This document shows positions 53,118 through 63,166 of a stretch of 64,000 nt of DNA, one piece after another. The stretch is from Candidatus Thiodiazotropha sp. (ex Epidulcina cf. delphinae) (GTDB lineage: Bacteria > Pseudomonadota > Gammaproteobacteria > Chromatiales > Chromatiaceae). A program made the position numbers and the translations under genes. Each line of letters starts with the position of its first letter. The first letter of the stretch is position 1. The DNA lies in contig JAHXHS010000009.1 in the NCBI GenBank assembly GCA_025656455.1, positions 62,001 through 126,000 of the forward strand. Reading direction: 5' to 3'. The notes under the pieces were generated by a model. It saw only the letters and a list, made by a program, of their open reading frames with translations. It was not told the origin of the DNA and searched no databases.

Positions 53118-54926
53118 TCAGCCCCCCACGCGACGCAGCGACGGTTTAGTGGAATCGCTCACTGCGCCATTCAGCCGGATCAATGTCTGCTTGCCGACGA
53201 TGCCGTCCGCCAACAGCTCATGGCTTCGTTGAAACCGCATCACCCTTTGCTGTAACTGCCGGTCGAAGGTTGCATTGAGCGGATCATAGGCGGACTGAAC
53301 CCCCTCGACCCGGTCGAGCATGGATATCAGCCATCCCACATCCGAGCCGACCTGACCCAGGCCCAAACTCCCGGTCTTGATCTTGGGCGGCCGCCACAAG
53401 ACGATGTAGCTCCCTGTCCAGAGCCGCTCGATATCCGCGCGAGAGAAGGAGAATCGCCGACCGTTCAAATCCAACATCACGGCATCATCACTCAAAGCCG
53501 TTGCAACGACGTGGTAGCGCTGACCGTCATCCATGATCAATTCCAACACGGCCGGCCGATTGTAGTACGCCAGGCTATCCCAGGAGCCCCGCCCATAGAT
53601 ACAACTCAGCCCCACCTCCTCCGCCTTGTCACAGGATGAGCGTGATTCGCCGTCCATGGGATAGACGGTTTGCCAATACCCGAACAGGGTGGCGAAGATG
53701 TTGTGTTCATTCCCCATCATTCCCGCCAGGCTCGGTGGCGATTCCGGTGGCTGCGGCTGCCGTGGCGCCGCTGACGGTGCATTTATCTCATCCGCGGCCA
53801 TCCCCACCAGGTCCGGTTCACTGGGATCCCCGGTCTCGGAAATCACCTCCATCCCTGACGCCTGCGCCGGCGGGCCGGCCACATGCGTTTCACCGGCAGC
53901 CTCCACAGCCCCTGGGTTCTCGGCTTCAGCATCGACGGATTGCACATCAGACTCGACCTCCTTCTCCAACCTGTGTTCTGTCTGCGCCTCCACCGATGAC
54001 AACTTCGCTGAGCGTCCTGGAAACAAAACCGGCTCCGATAGGAACAGACCAGCCAGGGCTATCGACACAATGACGGCCGTCACCCCTACCCAGGAGGGCT
54101 TGCGGGCGGTCTCTTCTCCGATCCCGCTTAGCTCGTCGGAGACCTGTTTTATCATTCTCCGGGTGATCCTGGCGGTGTTCTTTCCGAATCCCAACAACAT
54201 CCCCCGGTTGCAGAGAATATTGATTACCCGGGGCACGCCCCCGCTGAGTTTGTATAACAGCCGTAGGGCGCCCGGAGTAAACAGAGGGCGATCGATACCG
54301 GCAACCTTCAAACGGTGCAACACATAGGCCCGGGTCTCCGAGCGGGAGAGCGGGGTCAGGTGATAGCGGGCCGTTACCCGCTGCGCCAACTGGCGCAGTT
54401 CCGCTCGCTGCAACAGGCTCCTCAACTCAGGCTGACCGACGAGAATGATCTGCAACAGTTTCTGCGCCGGGGTCTCCAGGTTGGTCAACAACCGGACCTG
54501 CTCCAGGGACTCGTAACTCAGATTCTGCGCCTCATCGATGATCACCACGGTCCGTCTGCCCTGGCCGTGACTCTCCAGTAGATAGGCATTCAGGAAATCG
54601 ACCACCTCCTTGATGCTGCTACAGCCGGTAGGATAGAGAATCTTGAGCTCATCGCAGATAGCTGCCACCAGTTCCAGAGGGCTCATGCGGGGATTGAAGA
54701 TAAACGCCACATCGACCGCTTCGGGCAGCTCGGCCAGCAACTTGCGGCAGAGCAGGGTCTTGCCCGTCCCAACCTCACCGGTGAGCTGCATGAATCCCCC
54801 ACCCTCCGTTACACCGTACAGAAGATGGGCGAAGCCGTTACGATGCCTCTCGCTCAGATAGAGATATTTCGGATCTGGCGTTATGGAAAAGGGATCTTCA
54901 GCTATCCCGAAATAGTCCTGAAACAT
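53118..54926 (-). CDS. gspA: General secretion pathway ATPase GspA (ExeA)
   Basis: 602 residues. N-terminal AAA+ ATPase with Walker A GEVGTGKT (50-57) and Walker B VVIIDEAQNLS (about 125-135), one membrane helix (about 281-301), a long Pro/Ala linker and a C-terminal peptidoglycan-binding domain (around VMRFQRSHELLADGIVGKQ, about 560-590). This is the ExeA layout: ATPase in the cytoplasm, peptidoglycan binding in the periplasm, remodelling the wall for the secretin. GspA and GspB stand alone here; no other gsp gene is in the window. Confidence 0.93.
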   Translation of the reverse strand: MFQDYFGIAEDPFSITPDPKYLYLSERHRNGFAHLLYGVTEGGGFMQLTGEVGTGKTLLCRKLLAELPEAVDVAFIFNPRMSPLELVAAICDELKILYPTGCSSIKEVVDFLNAYLLESHGQGRRTVVIIDEAQNLSYESLEQVRLLTNLETPAQKLLQIILVGQPELRSLLQRAELRQLAQRVTARYHLTPLSRSETRAYVLHRLKVAGIDRPLFTPGALRLLYKLSGGVPRVINILCNRGMLLGFGKNTARITRRMIKQVSDELSGIGEETARKPSWVGVTAVIVSIALAGLFLSEPVLFPGRSAKLSSVEAQTEHRLEKEVESDVQSVDAEAENPGAVEAAGETHVAGPPAQASGMEVISETGDPSEPDLVGMAADEINAPSAAPRQPQPPESPPSLAGMMGNEHNIFATLFGYWQTVYPMDGESRSSCDKAEEVGLSCIYGRGSWDSLAYYNRPAVLELIMDDGQRYHVVATALSDDAVMLDLNGRRFSFSRADIERLWTGSYIVLWRPPKIKTGSLGLGQVGSDVGWLISMLDRVEGVQSAYDPLNATFDRQLQQRVMRFQRSHELLADGIVGKQTLIRLNGAVSDSTKPSLRRVGG

Positions 54927-55388
54927 AGCCGCAGGTAAGCTCGCTTGATGAGTCGCCGGGAAACGGCAGACAACCAGATGGTTCGGTCGGGACCTGGATG
55001 AACCAGGTCACATAGGAATGAGTATACACAATCACGAAAGGCGATCATGTGACAAAAAAAATGTGACCGAATGTACATTTCGAGAATAAAAAGACAATAG
55101 CGGTCCATTATTGGGAAAAAATTCCCTATCCTAAAGTCTAACATAGGTAAATTAAGGTAAATATTGACAGGCTTCTGCCGACTAACTTATTGAGCCACAA
55201 AGGTTGTTGCCCGGATTCCGGCGACCGCCCGAGTGTTAAGCGTGCGAAGCGAACCTGATACTGCAAATGGACTTTCGATCTAGGTTGTTAACTTACATAC
55301 CAAACCAGTTAACCACCTTCAATATTCGCTTGTAATGTACTGATATTATGCTAGTTTTTAATATACACAACCGATTGAGTTTACGACC
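54927..55388. other. Gene-free, AT-rich region upstream of gspA
   Basis: About 460 bp. It must hold the gspA promoter and that of the small rightward gene. A TTGACA at 55164 has only a poor -10 partner. No repeat of the families here; no RNA gene recognised. Confidence 0.5.
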
Positions 55389-55589
55389 ATGACCGGCTCA
55401 AAGAAACCCCCCATCTGCAGCGAATGCACCCATCAGATCGTCAGCGGCATCGCCTGTGACTGGCAACCCCACGAATGCCCGCTCCGGGTGGAAAAGAAAC
55501 GGCGTCTGAAAAGCGTCAAGGCCAAGGCATTCTTTTTGACCAATCTACTTATCGCGGATGATTTTGACGCTGTACGCAGCAGTAACTAG
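55389..55589 (+). CDS. Small cysteine-rich protein
   Basis: 66 residues. Two cysteine pairs CSEC (10-13) and CDWQPHEC (about 23-30) could form a single zinc site, followed by a basic stretch (RVEKKRRLKSVKAK) and a hydrophobic end. No family recognised. The ribosome site is weak, so it is a moderate call. The 3' end touches repeat H3. Confidence 0.45.
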   Translation: MTGSKKPPICSECTHQIVSGIACDWQPHECPLRVEKKRRLKSVKAKAFFLTNLLIADDFDAVRSSN

Positions 55590-55659
55590 TAGGTCACGTT
55601 GCGCAGCTACGTGACACCCCCATTGAGTCAAGTAGCCGCTCCGCGTCAACCTGACCTAC
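55589..55659. repeat. 73-bp-type palindromic repeat, inverted copy H3
   Basis: Inverted copy of 19695-19767 and 21800-21872 (GTAGGTCACGTTGCGCAGCT start, CAACCTGACCTAC end), slightly shorter. Confidence 0.7.
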
Positions 55660-55675
55660 TGTACATAGCGGCAAC

Positions 55676-55840
55676 TAGGGGGTGTTCTCAATTACCTGAG
55701 TGAGCGTGATTCTGAGTCATTTTTCGTGCTGGCAAGGCGCGATGAGGCGTAATAGTCATTCTATTGCAACGAATCGCAACGCCGCCAGCGCGGAAAAGGG
55801 CCAGAATCACGCCGCGAACGATGATTGAGAACACCCCCTA
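55676..55840. mobile_element. Palindromic element J next to the tamB stop
   Basis: 165 bp with TAGGGGGTGTTCTCAAT and its complement at the ends and an inner pair GCGTGATTCTG/CAGAATCACGC. Both edges read CTAG. The tamB stop TAG is 7 bp away, again in CTAG. Core GGCAAGGCG...CAACGCCGCC recalls the hairpin core of the larger elements. Confidence 0.75.
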
Positions 55841-55846
55841 GTCGTA

Positions 55847-58800
55847 CTAGCGATCAAAGGTATAGAAGAAATCCCCCGCCTGGGTGCGCCCGGTTTCCGC
55901 TTCAAGTTGCCAACGATCCGTCAGATCGTAGCGCATGCGAACCTTGGTCTCGCTGGTGGCCAGTTCGTTGACATACTGCACATAGAGCCTGGGCGACAGG
56001 TAGGTGCCGGCCACCAGGGCAGCCTCCTCCAGGGAGTTGCCGGTATCCAGCCGCAATTCCTCCAAGCCCAGTTGCCGTCCCAGCTCTGAAGCCACATTGC
56101 TCGCCCCGCTCGCCTGCAGGGCGGCAAACACGCCCACTGTCTTTCCAGAGGATTCGCCCGCCGGACGGCCGGTGATCAGATAGGAGATAACATCGGTCTC
56201 TGACATGGCGGGCGTGGAAAAGAGTTTGAGTTTCGGCTTCTTCATCGTCCCGGTCACGCGCATCCCTGCGGTCACCGCCCCGATCTCCCGCACGGCGCGC
56301 ACATCGAGGCCCGGATTATCGACCGGGGAATCGGCAAACAGGGCGAACCCCCGCTCGATTTTTAAATCTTGTCCGTAGGCCTGGTAGACACCCTCGGTGA
56401 TGCCCAGACGCCCTCTGCCGATAACCGGTCGACCCGGTTCATCGATCACCAGCAGGCCGCCGCTGAACTTGCCCCGCAAACCGAAACCGTCGAAACTGAC
56501 CCGCTTGCCGAGGCTGAGACGAATTTTCGCATGCAGGGGAGGATCCTGTTGCGGCTCCTCTGCATCCTCACCCCCCACCACGACCAGGTCAGAGCTGTCG
56601 GAGACCGCCGATTCCGGTATTTCCCGGGGGCGGATACGCGCATAGGGCAGATGTATTTCACCCTGTAATTCGCTACGCTGGGCGTTGTGCGCAAAGGTGA
56701 GATTGGGTGAGAGATGCACTTCGGCTTCTGGCACATTCACCGCCACCCACTCCTTACCTTCGATCTTGAATTGCGAGGGAAAACCGTTCGAGGCATCCAA
56801 GCGCGTCGTTCCCTGCAGCGAAAGCTTGCCCTTTCCGGAACGCACACTGCCCACCAGGGAGAGGGTATCCAGGTCCGGCGCTTGAATACGCAGTTCGAGT
56901 TCACGCAGCTCAATCCCCAGCACCGGGATATCGACCGCGCCTTGCTCGATCTTCGCATCACCGCTCACACGTGGCTCAGCCAGACTCCCCGCCAGATCGA
57001 AGTCAGCCAGCAGTTTTCCACGACTGTTTTGCAACTGTGGCGAGATCGCTGAAAGCAGGGCCAAGTCTTCAATGCCACCTTTGATTCGGCCTTTCAGGCG
57101 TTGTTTTTCGCTATCCAGATTGGCCGGATTCAATCCCGGCAGGTCCAGCTCCGCACCAAAGCCCCCCAGGCCCTGGAGTGGCAGGTTCAGGCTTGCCTGG
57201 GCGCCATCCCGGGCAATGACCGCTTTTGCCTCGCCGCCAGAAAAGTCCACCTGTTGCTGCCCGCCACCCAACTCGAAGCTGAGTCCGCCTTGCGGGATCC
57301 GCAGTTCAGCCTTACCCACTATCCGCCCATTTGTATCTGCGGAAAGATCAACCTGCAGGCCTGCCTTGCCTGCGATCCGGGTCTCTGCCGGTAACCACTG
57401 CTGCAGTAGCGCGAGAGAGAGATCACCGGCCTGCAGGTTCGATGTCCATCCGCCTTCGGAGCTACCGGTGAAGCGGCCGCAAACCCTTGCTTCCCCAGAA
57501 CTCAGACAGAAGGGTTCAAGTGACTGATCATTGGGTCCAAAACGATAGTTTACGGCTGATTCAAGTTGCCAATCACCGACTTCAGTCGTCACCAACCGCA
57601 GTCGCTGCAGTTGACCCTGCCAGACGTCGTTATCACTGAGTCCCGACTCGCCAGCCAGGGAGAGTTGTGGCGCCTGCTCCCCCACGAGATCGAGCGTCAG
57701 TTGATGCCGTGGAATACTCCCTTTGATATCGATATTGAGTGATCGCCACTGCTTGCCGGCCCCGCTCAGGCCGCCGGAGTTGAGTAATAATCGTAGCGGT
57801 CGCTCCCCCGCCAGATCGAGCCCGATCTCTCCATCCAGTCGCTCAATTCGGTAGCCCTGATATGCCAGCTCGCCAGCCTTGATGGTTGCCTCGACATTGG
57901 GTTGTTCAGTCGTACCACCCAGCTTACCCTTCGCCTGCAGTAAACCCGACAACCCTGGCCAGAGAGAAGCCAGCTCAGGCGCATCCACCGCCCAGTCCAT
58001 GGCGAGGCGATCTCCCAGATTGCCATTTATCTGAATATGATTCTTCCCTGTAACCAGCTCCAACTCATGCACATTCAGCTCGCCATGGCTGAAATCCAAC
58101 AACCCTTTAGCATCCAGCGGATAGTCTCTCAATGAGCCGGATAACTTTTGCAGATGCAGTTCGGCGGCAAGCTCCCCCTGAATAACCTCGCCATGTGTGG
58201 AGAGGGTGAATGCCAGATCGCCTGGAAAGTCCCGGTGCAGGAACACAGGATTGACACCTTCGCCCGAAAGCGCCATTCGCCAACTCGGACTCGGTGACCA
58301 GGCAACCTCACCGCTACCCTCGACCCTGCCCTTCTGCAGCGCGATCCGCAGCGCTTCAAGATCAACGCGCTCAATAGTCCCAGCGCCAGAGGCATCGACC
58401 TGGAACGGCCCCAACTCGGGCCTGGTTGCCTGCATGGCCAGACGATAGCGATACGCCTCGAGTTTTCCCTGCAGGTTAAGCGTCCCTCGATCGCTGGTGA
58501 TGTCTGGCGTCTTCCCGGTCAACGGCCAACGCAGCCCCTCCCACTGCAGGTCGGCGGACAAATCACCGTCCTGCAGATGGTAGCCCCCCCTGCCCAGAAG
58601 ATTGAGCCCATCCGCATTGCTCAGCCGCAGCTTTCCGACCTTGACAACACCCGCTTCGTAAGTTGCCTGCAACTCGGTCTGCAGTTCACCAAGACTCGGC
58701 TCTTGCAGTTGCAGTGCGCTGTCGAGATGTGCGGATGCGAAATCACCCTCAGCATTCAACCGGCCACCCAGCAGGGCAGGGAAATCCTTGGTGAACTCAG

Positions 58801-59611
58801 CCAGGGTGACCTGCTCCAACACCATCTCCGCTTCCCAGTTCGGTGCGCTTTGCACCTCGGAAAGATGGGCTTGCAACACACCTGAGAGGGGTGAGGCCAG
58901 TTGCTGACGCAGATCGATCCGTCGCAGATCCCCGCTCAATTCACCCTTGCCTGACAAGCTGGGCCCACCCTCGATCAGGTAACGCCAGGAGAGGTTGATG
59001 GCCATCGGCAGCGTCTCATCAAGACCCACCGAGCCATCCAGGGTCAGGTTGGTGGAAAACGCCTCGGCGACCAGCTCCGAGATCGTCAGACGATCGCCTT
59101 CGGTGGCAGCGCTCAACAGCAGACGATCAACCCTCAGCGGTTGCGCATCCCCTGCCTGAACCATCTCGAAATCTGCTGAGGAAAAACGATCCACGGTCAC
59201 GGCCAGAGGCAGTGTCACGCCCCGGAACGGCTCAGCCGGAACCTCCTGGGGCGTTTGCTCTGACGCCGGCAGACGGAGGCGGGTCGTCTGCAGGGCCAGT
59301 TCATGAATAGACAGTCTCAAGCGTAACAGTTGAGCCGGCCGCCAGTCCAGATAGAGGCGTTCACTCTCCAATACCAGGCCATCCGCCTGACGGTAACTCA
59401 ACCCGGTCAGCTCAAGCGGTCCGATCAGTCGCCCCTCCAGGATGTCAACCTGCAGTTCACCAGGCGCCAGTCTCTGGGCCAGGTAGAAAAGCCGGCGAGT
59501 GCCGTCATGGGTGGACGAAAAATAGAACAGCAACGACGCCGCCACCAACAACAGCATCAGCAAGGCCACCAGAAGGTAGCTCGTGACTCGCTTGACAGCA
59601 CCCCTACTCAT
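55847..59611 (-). CDS. tamB: Translocation and assembly module protein TamB
   Basis: 1254 residues, near E. coli TamB (1259). One N-terminal membrane anchor (about 11-31), a long beta-helical AsmA-like body, and the C-terminal DUF490 domain (last 350 residues, with GRGRLGITEGVYQAYGQDLKIERG-type motif and the end FDR). TamB spans the periplasm and is needed with TamA for insertion of some outer-membrane proteins and, with YhdP, for phospholipid transport. It overlaps tamA by four bases. Confidence 0.94.
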   Translation of the reverse strand: MSRGAVKRVTSYLLVALLMLLLVAASLLFYFSSTHDGTRRLFYLAQRLAPGELQVDILEGRLIGPLELTGLSYRQADGLVLESERLYLDWRPAQLLRLRLSIHELALQTTRLRLPASEQTPQEVPAEPFRGVTLPLAVTVDRFSSADFEMVQAGDAQPLRVDRLLLSAATEGDRLTISELVAEAFSTNLTLDGSVGLDETLPMAINLSWRYLIEGGPSLSGKGELSGDLRRIDLRQQLASPLSGVLQAHLSEVQSAPNWEAEMVLEQVTLAEFTKDFPALLGGRLNAEGDFASAHLDSALQLQEPSLGELQTELQATYEAGVVKVGKLRLSNADGLNLLGRGGYHLQDGDLSADLQWEGLRWPLTGKTPDITSDRGTLNLQGKLEAYRYRLAMQATRPELGPFQVDASGAGTIERVDLEALRIALQKGRVEGSGEVAWSPSPSWRMALSGEGVNPVFLHRDFPGDLAFTLSTHGEVIQGELAAELHLQKLSGSLRDYPLDAKGLLDFSHGELNVHELELVTGKNHIQINGNLGDRLAMDWAVDAPELASLWPGLSGLLQAKGKLGGTTEQPNVEATIKAGELAYQGYRIERLDGEIGLDLAGERPLRLLLNSGGLSGAGKQWRSLNIDIKGSIPRHQLTLDLVGEQAPQLSLAGESGLSDNDVWQGQLQRLRLVTTEVGDWQLESAVNYRFGPNDQSLEPFCLSSGEARVCGRFTGSSEGGWTSNLQAGDLSLALLQQWLPAETRIAGKAGLQVDLSADTNGRIVGKAELRIPQGGLSFELGGGQQQVDFSGGEAKAVIARDGAQASLNLPLQGLGGFGAELDLPGLNPANLDSEKQRLKGRIKGGIEDLALLSAISPQLQNSRGKLLADFDLAGSLAEPRVSGDAKIEQGAVDIPVLGIELRELELRIQAPDLDTLSLVGSVRSGKGKLSLQGTTRLDASNGFPSQFKIEGKEWVAVNVPEAEVHLSPNLTFAHNAQRSELQGEIHLPYARIRPREIPESAVSDSSDLVVVGGEDAEEPQQDPPLHAKIRLSLGKRVSFDGFGLRGKFSGGLLVIDEPGRPVIGRGRLGITEGVYQAYGQDLKIERGFALFADSPVDNPGLDVRAVREIGAVTAGMRVTGTMKKPKLKLFSTPAMSETDVISYLITGRPAGESSGKTVGVFAALQASGASNVASELGRQLGLEELRLDTGNSLEEAALVAGTYLSPRLYVQYVNELATSETKVRMRYDLTDRWQLEAETGRTQAGDFFYTFDR

Positions 59612-61332
59612 AGCTCGGGACCCACCACGACATGCAGACGCAACTGGCGTTCATCGCCATCCGAACCAGAGGCGATATCGAATCGCACCGGGCCGACCGG
59701 CGACCGCCAGCGCACACCGAAACCGACCCCATAGGCCGTCTCGGCATCGTAATCCGCATCAAAGGCGTTGCCCGCGTCGACAAACAGCGCGCCGCTCCAC
59801 TTGCCGCTGATATGGCGGTCCAGCTCCAGGCTGCCGATGGCGAGATAACGCCCGCCGATCACCTCATCGTTCTCATCCCTCGGCCCCAGATCCTGATAGC
59901 CGAAGCCACGCACCGTGTTGTCGCCGCCGGCGAAAAAACGTTTACTGGGCGGCAGCTCCTCCAGCTCATCGGCCCAGGTCGCGCCCAGTTCCAGGCGACT
60001 CAGCAGACGCCAGTCACCCTCCCCAAGCGCCTGAATAAACTTACCGGTGGCATAGAGCTGAAGATAGCTGGTGCTCGAAAGCAGGGACTCAGTCGCCCCT
60101 TCAATACGAAACTCCAGGCGTTTGCCACGCTGGATCAACGTCTTTCCATCGCTCTTTATACGCAGCCAGCCCACGCTAGGAACCAGTAGACGCGAACTAT
60201 CCTCCTGATCACCCACTTTGAAGTCTTCATAGCTGTATTCGAGCCCCAGACTGCGCCGCCAGCCCCGGTCGAGGCTTACCGAATGGATAGCGCTGAGCAG
60301 GGCGCGGTTGCCTTGATGAGTATCAGAATTGAAATGCTCCAAAGAGGCCCCCAGGCTGACATAGTCCACGGTGGGACGCTCCAAGGGAATGATATACTCA
60401 CTGCTTAAACTGCTGAGGGGTTGTGCAATCTGCAACTCACTGCGCATACGATGCCCGTTGCGCCCTCTGCGACGGTTTTTCCAATCCAGGGTGAGTCGCG
60501 GCCCCATATCGGTAGAATAGCCCAAGCCGATACGGTAGCGGTTGCGTTTGTTGGCTTTCAGGTTCACATCGATCGGTACCTGGCTCCCCTCTCTCTCGTC
60601 CCGCCGGGTAACCACTTCGACCTGTTTGAAATACTCGCTATCGATCAGATCGCCCTGCAAGGTCAGCAGCGCCTCCTGACTGAACGGGTCGCCTGTGTTA
60701 AAGCTGACATAGCGTGCAAGAAACTCCGGATTCATCACATCCTGATTGATTCTTACTTCGCCGAATCGCAGGCGCATACCCGTGTCCAGATGCAGGGAAA
60801 GTGTCGCGCGATAGCGTTGCAGATCCACTTCGAGCCGGTGGCGGATGTAGCGGGCATCCAGGTAACCACGCGCTATCGTGTTGGCCAACAGTGTCTGCTT
60901 TGCCTGTTCATAGCGCGTCTGATCGAGCACATCTCCAGCCGCCAGGGGAAAGCGGCTTTCAACCAGCGGATCGTCGGCCCCTTCACCCAGGATTTGAAAA
61001 TCGACCGCTGCCAGCTTTACCGGGGGACCGGGTTGAACACTATAGGCCAATTGGAAACCTTGCTCGGTCTTTTGCATTGAAGCGGATAGGGTCGGTTTGA
61101 AATAACCGAAAGGCCGCAATGCGGCATGGATCTCCATCTCTGCCCTGTCGTGCAGCAGACGCAGGCGCGCTTCATTCAGGGTGTCGCGCCCCTTCTCTCG
61201 CTCCACAGAGAGGTAAGCCAGAACATTATCCTTAAGCCGGGACTCCAACCCATCAATCTCGATGATGACATCCAGCCCATGAGCGGTGAACGGGATCAGC
61301 ATCCAAAATAGAATGTAAATAAGATGCCGCAT
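59608..61332 (-). CDS. tamA: Translocation and assembly module protein TamA
   Basis: 574 residues from the ATG at 61332, which begins a signal peptide (MRHLIYILFWMLIPFTAHG); an upstream ATG (61479) adds 49 unlikely residues. POTRA domains (about 20-260) and a BamA-like barrel with GGDNTVRGFGYQDLGP and the closing motif GVRWRSPVGPVRFDIA. TamA is the Omp85-family partner of TamB. Same operon, gene order tamA-tamB. Confidence 0.94.
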   Translation of the reverse strand: MRHLIYILFWMLIPFTAHGLDVIIEIDGLESRLKDNVLAYLSVEREKGRDTLNEARLRLLHDRAEMEIHAALRPFGYFKPTLSASMQKTEQGFQLAYSVQPGPPVKLAAVDFQILGEGADDPLVESRFPLAAGDVLDQTRYEQAKQTLLANTIARGYLDARYIRHRLEVDLQRYRATLSLHLDTGMRLRFGEVRINQDVMNPEFLARYVSFNTGDPFSQEALLTLQGDLIDSEYFKQVEVVTRRDEREGSQVPIDVNLKANKRNRYRIGLGYSTDMGPRLTLDWKNRRRGRNGHRMRSELQIAQPLSSLSSEYIIPLERPTVDYVSLGASLEHFNSDTHQGNRALLSAIHSVSLDRGWRRSLGLEYSYEDFKVGDQEDSSRLLVPSVGWLRIKSDGKTLIQRGKRLEFRIEGATESLLSSTSYLQLYATGKFIQALGEGDWRLLSRLELGATWADELEELPPSKRFFAGGDNTVRGFGYQDLGPRDENDEVIGGRYLAIGSLELDRHISGKWSGALFVDAGNAFDADYDAETAYGVGFGVRWRSPVGPVRFDIASGSDGDERQLRLHVVVGPEL

Positions 61333-61861
61333 ATATACCGCTGATAGAGTGCCTCTTGGTTGCTCAAGCCGGACCGTGGATGTTGCCGCACATCCCAGCA
61401 ATAGACAGTTTGATCTCGGACTGACGGTTTTGCTATTGGTTCCTAGCGACATCAAAGCACATCGACCCGGATGTTTCACCCACGCTAGGGTGCATAGCGA
61501 GCAACGATTAGCCCGGCGACATCATGGATTGACCTGCTCAAGCGTCTCAGCCCAAATGGCGAGGTATTGAATCCCTATTAGCAATGCACTGATGCATGTG
61601 TGGTGTCACCACGAAGAGCACGAAGGGGTCATAGAACGAACCGCTTCATCCCATACTTCGTGTTCTTCGTGGTGAAAACGATCAACAATACGAACAACGG
61701 CATGCAGTGCATGACAGAGCCTAGCCTATTGAATAAAATAGGAAAACAAGTAGCAATAGTTAACAGGTCAATCCATATCGGGGTGCCGGGTTAATAAAAC
61801 ACCACATCGTTCAAGCCGGAAAGGAACAGGCTCTACAGGACATACGAAATTGCACGGGTCA
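61333..61861. other. Gene-free region with an inverted repeat
   Basis: About 530 bp. It holds a 20-bp inverted repeat (61606-61625, 61656-61675; one mismatch; TCACCACGAAGAGCACGAAG) and, at 61784-61796, GTGCCGGGTTAATA, the outer end of an E-type element. The tamA promoter is probably in 61333-61600. No gene recognised. Confidence 0.55.
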
Positions 61862-63166
61862 TCAAAAACCTTTTAACCGGAGCGTACTCTGGACCTGATT
61901 CCGCACCCTTGCCGGCACGCCTGCCTGTTCGGCAAACAGCTTCCAGCGGGAGACCGTTTCCAGCACCTCACCGACAATGGCCTTGGCCCGACCGCGTTTC
62001 ATCGATGCCGCCTTGGCGCAGGCCTTGAAATCATCCATCGTGAATGCATCCCGTTTACCGTTCAGGGTCATCTGATGCGTCGCCGTCCAACGCCCTTCAG
62101 GATTGAAGCTATAGGTCATATCGAATGCGGGTGACAGCGACCAGTTCCCGGACTTATCCATCAAGAACGCGATGTTCTTGACATGGTCGTCCTGGTTGCG
62201 CGCGATGACATTAAACGCGATACGGCGAAACTGCTCCTCGATCGCCTGCATCGGCAAACCGAGCCGGCGCATCACCAGCAGCGCCTGTTCATAGCTATAG
62301 GCGCCCGCCATATTGAAGTCATAGTGCGCCAATGCACACAACGACTGCATATGCCGTTTTTCACCGCCGCTGAGGCGATCGAAACGCCGGGTCATGAAAT
62401 GGCGTCGGCCACCCTCCTCGAACAGTCTGCACGCATTGATATCGATACCGCAACGCTTCGCCATCAGATAGTAGGCATATTCAATGGCGCCGTAACCCTG
62501 CGGGTCGTCCAGCTCCTTGTCCCGGTTTCCCCTTACCCCGTCGAATTTCAACAGCCAGTACTCAAACCCCTCCCCTGCCGACACCTGACCGGAACGGACC
62601 TCATGGGTGAGTGGATTCCAGGCAATCACCGCCTTTGCCCTGGCCCCGCCCGCCGATGTGCCGACACACAGGATATCGGTGAGCGCCTGCTCCTTATCGG
62701 TGTCGGCAAAAGAGGCCTGCAATCGGTTCCGATGGCTAAGCACCCGTGACGCCAGCTCAACCAGCTTGTCGATTTCTATTTGACTCGACTGCCTGGCCCT
62801 GGGACCGGTCACGGGCGCAAACTCCAGCGCCCCCATGCCCCGCCTGCCCGTATAACAGAGGCGCTCCACGGCATTGAAACTGTGGCTCGGCCTGCCTTGA
62901 GTGGCCAGCCAGGCATCGATCAAGGCATTCCCGAACCTGTCAGGCAACGAATCCGCCAATAGTCCCGGCAATCCGTGGAAGGTCTCGCGGGACAGTTCGG
63001 GAAAGCTGTAGACCCGATTCGACAACGGCATGCTCAACGGGGCGATCTCGATGCCGCTTCGGGCAAACGCCTGGTCGTATTCAAACCGCGCCACATCATC
63101 GCCATCGCCCAACGAAACCGCGCCAATAGTCCGTCCCCATAGCCGGACCTCGGCAAGCGTGCTCAT
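61862..63166 (-). CDS. hipA: HipA family serine/threonine kinase toxin
   Basis: 434 residues. N-terminal HipA subdomain (1-120, GxxLADSLPDRFG), P-loop-like GTSAGGARAKA (169-179), catalytic NQDDHVKN (324-331) and metal-binding DM in SPAFDMTYSF (about 345-354). HipA-type kinases phosphorylate aminoacyl-tRNA synthetases and induce persistence; the HipB partner represses and neutralises. The start overlaps the antitoxin stop by four bases. Confidence 0.93.
   Translation of the reverse strand: MSTLAEVRLWGRTIGAVSLGDGDDVARFEYDQAFARSGIEIAPLSMPLSNRVYSFPELSRETFHGLPGLLADSLPDRFGNALIDAWLATQGRPSHSFNAVERLCYTGRRGMGALEFAPVTGPRARQSSQIEIDKLVELASRVLSHRNRLQASFADTDKEQALTDILCVGTSAGGARAKAVIAWNPLTHEVRSGQVSAGEGFEYWLLKFDGVRGNRDKELDDPQGYGAIEYAYYLMAKRCGIDINACRLFEEGGRRHFMTRRFDRLSGGEKRHMQSLCALAHYDFNMAGAYSYEQALLVMRRLGLPMQAIEEQFRRIAFNVIARNQDDHVKNIAFLMDKSGNWSLSPAFDMTYSFNPEGRWTATHQMTLNGKRDAFTMDDFKACAKAASMKRGRAKAIVGEVLETVSRWKLFAEQAGVPARVRNQVQSTLRLKGF

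Noticed and set aside
55164..55192. Sigma-70-like promoter with TTGACA.
   Set aside because: The -10 partner is poor and no gene follows at the right distance.
59632..61080. Long plus-strand frames across tamA.
   Set aside because: They mirror tamA in other frames; tamA has full domain support.
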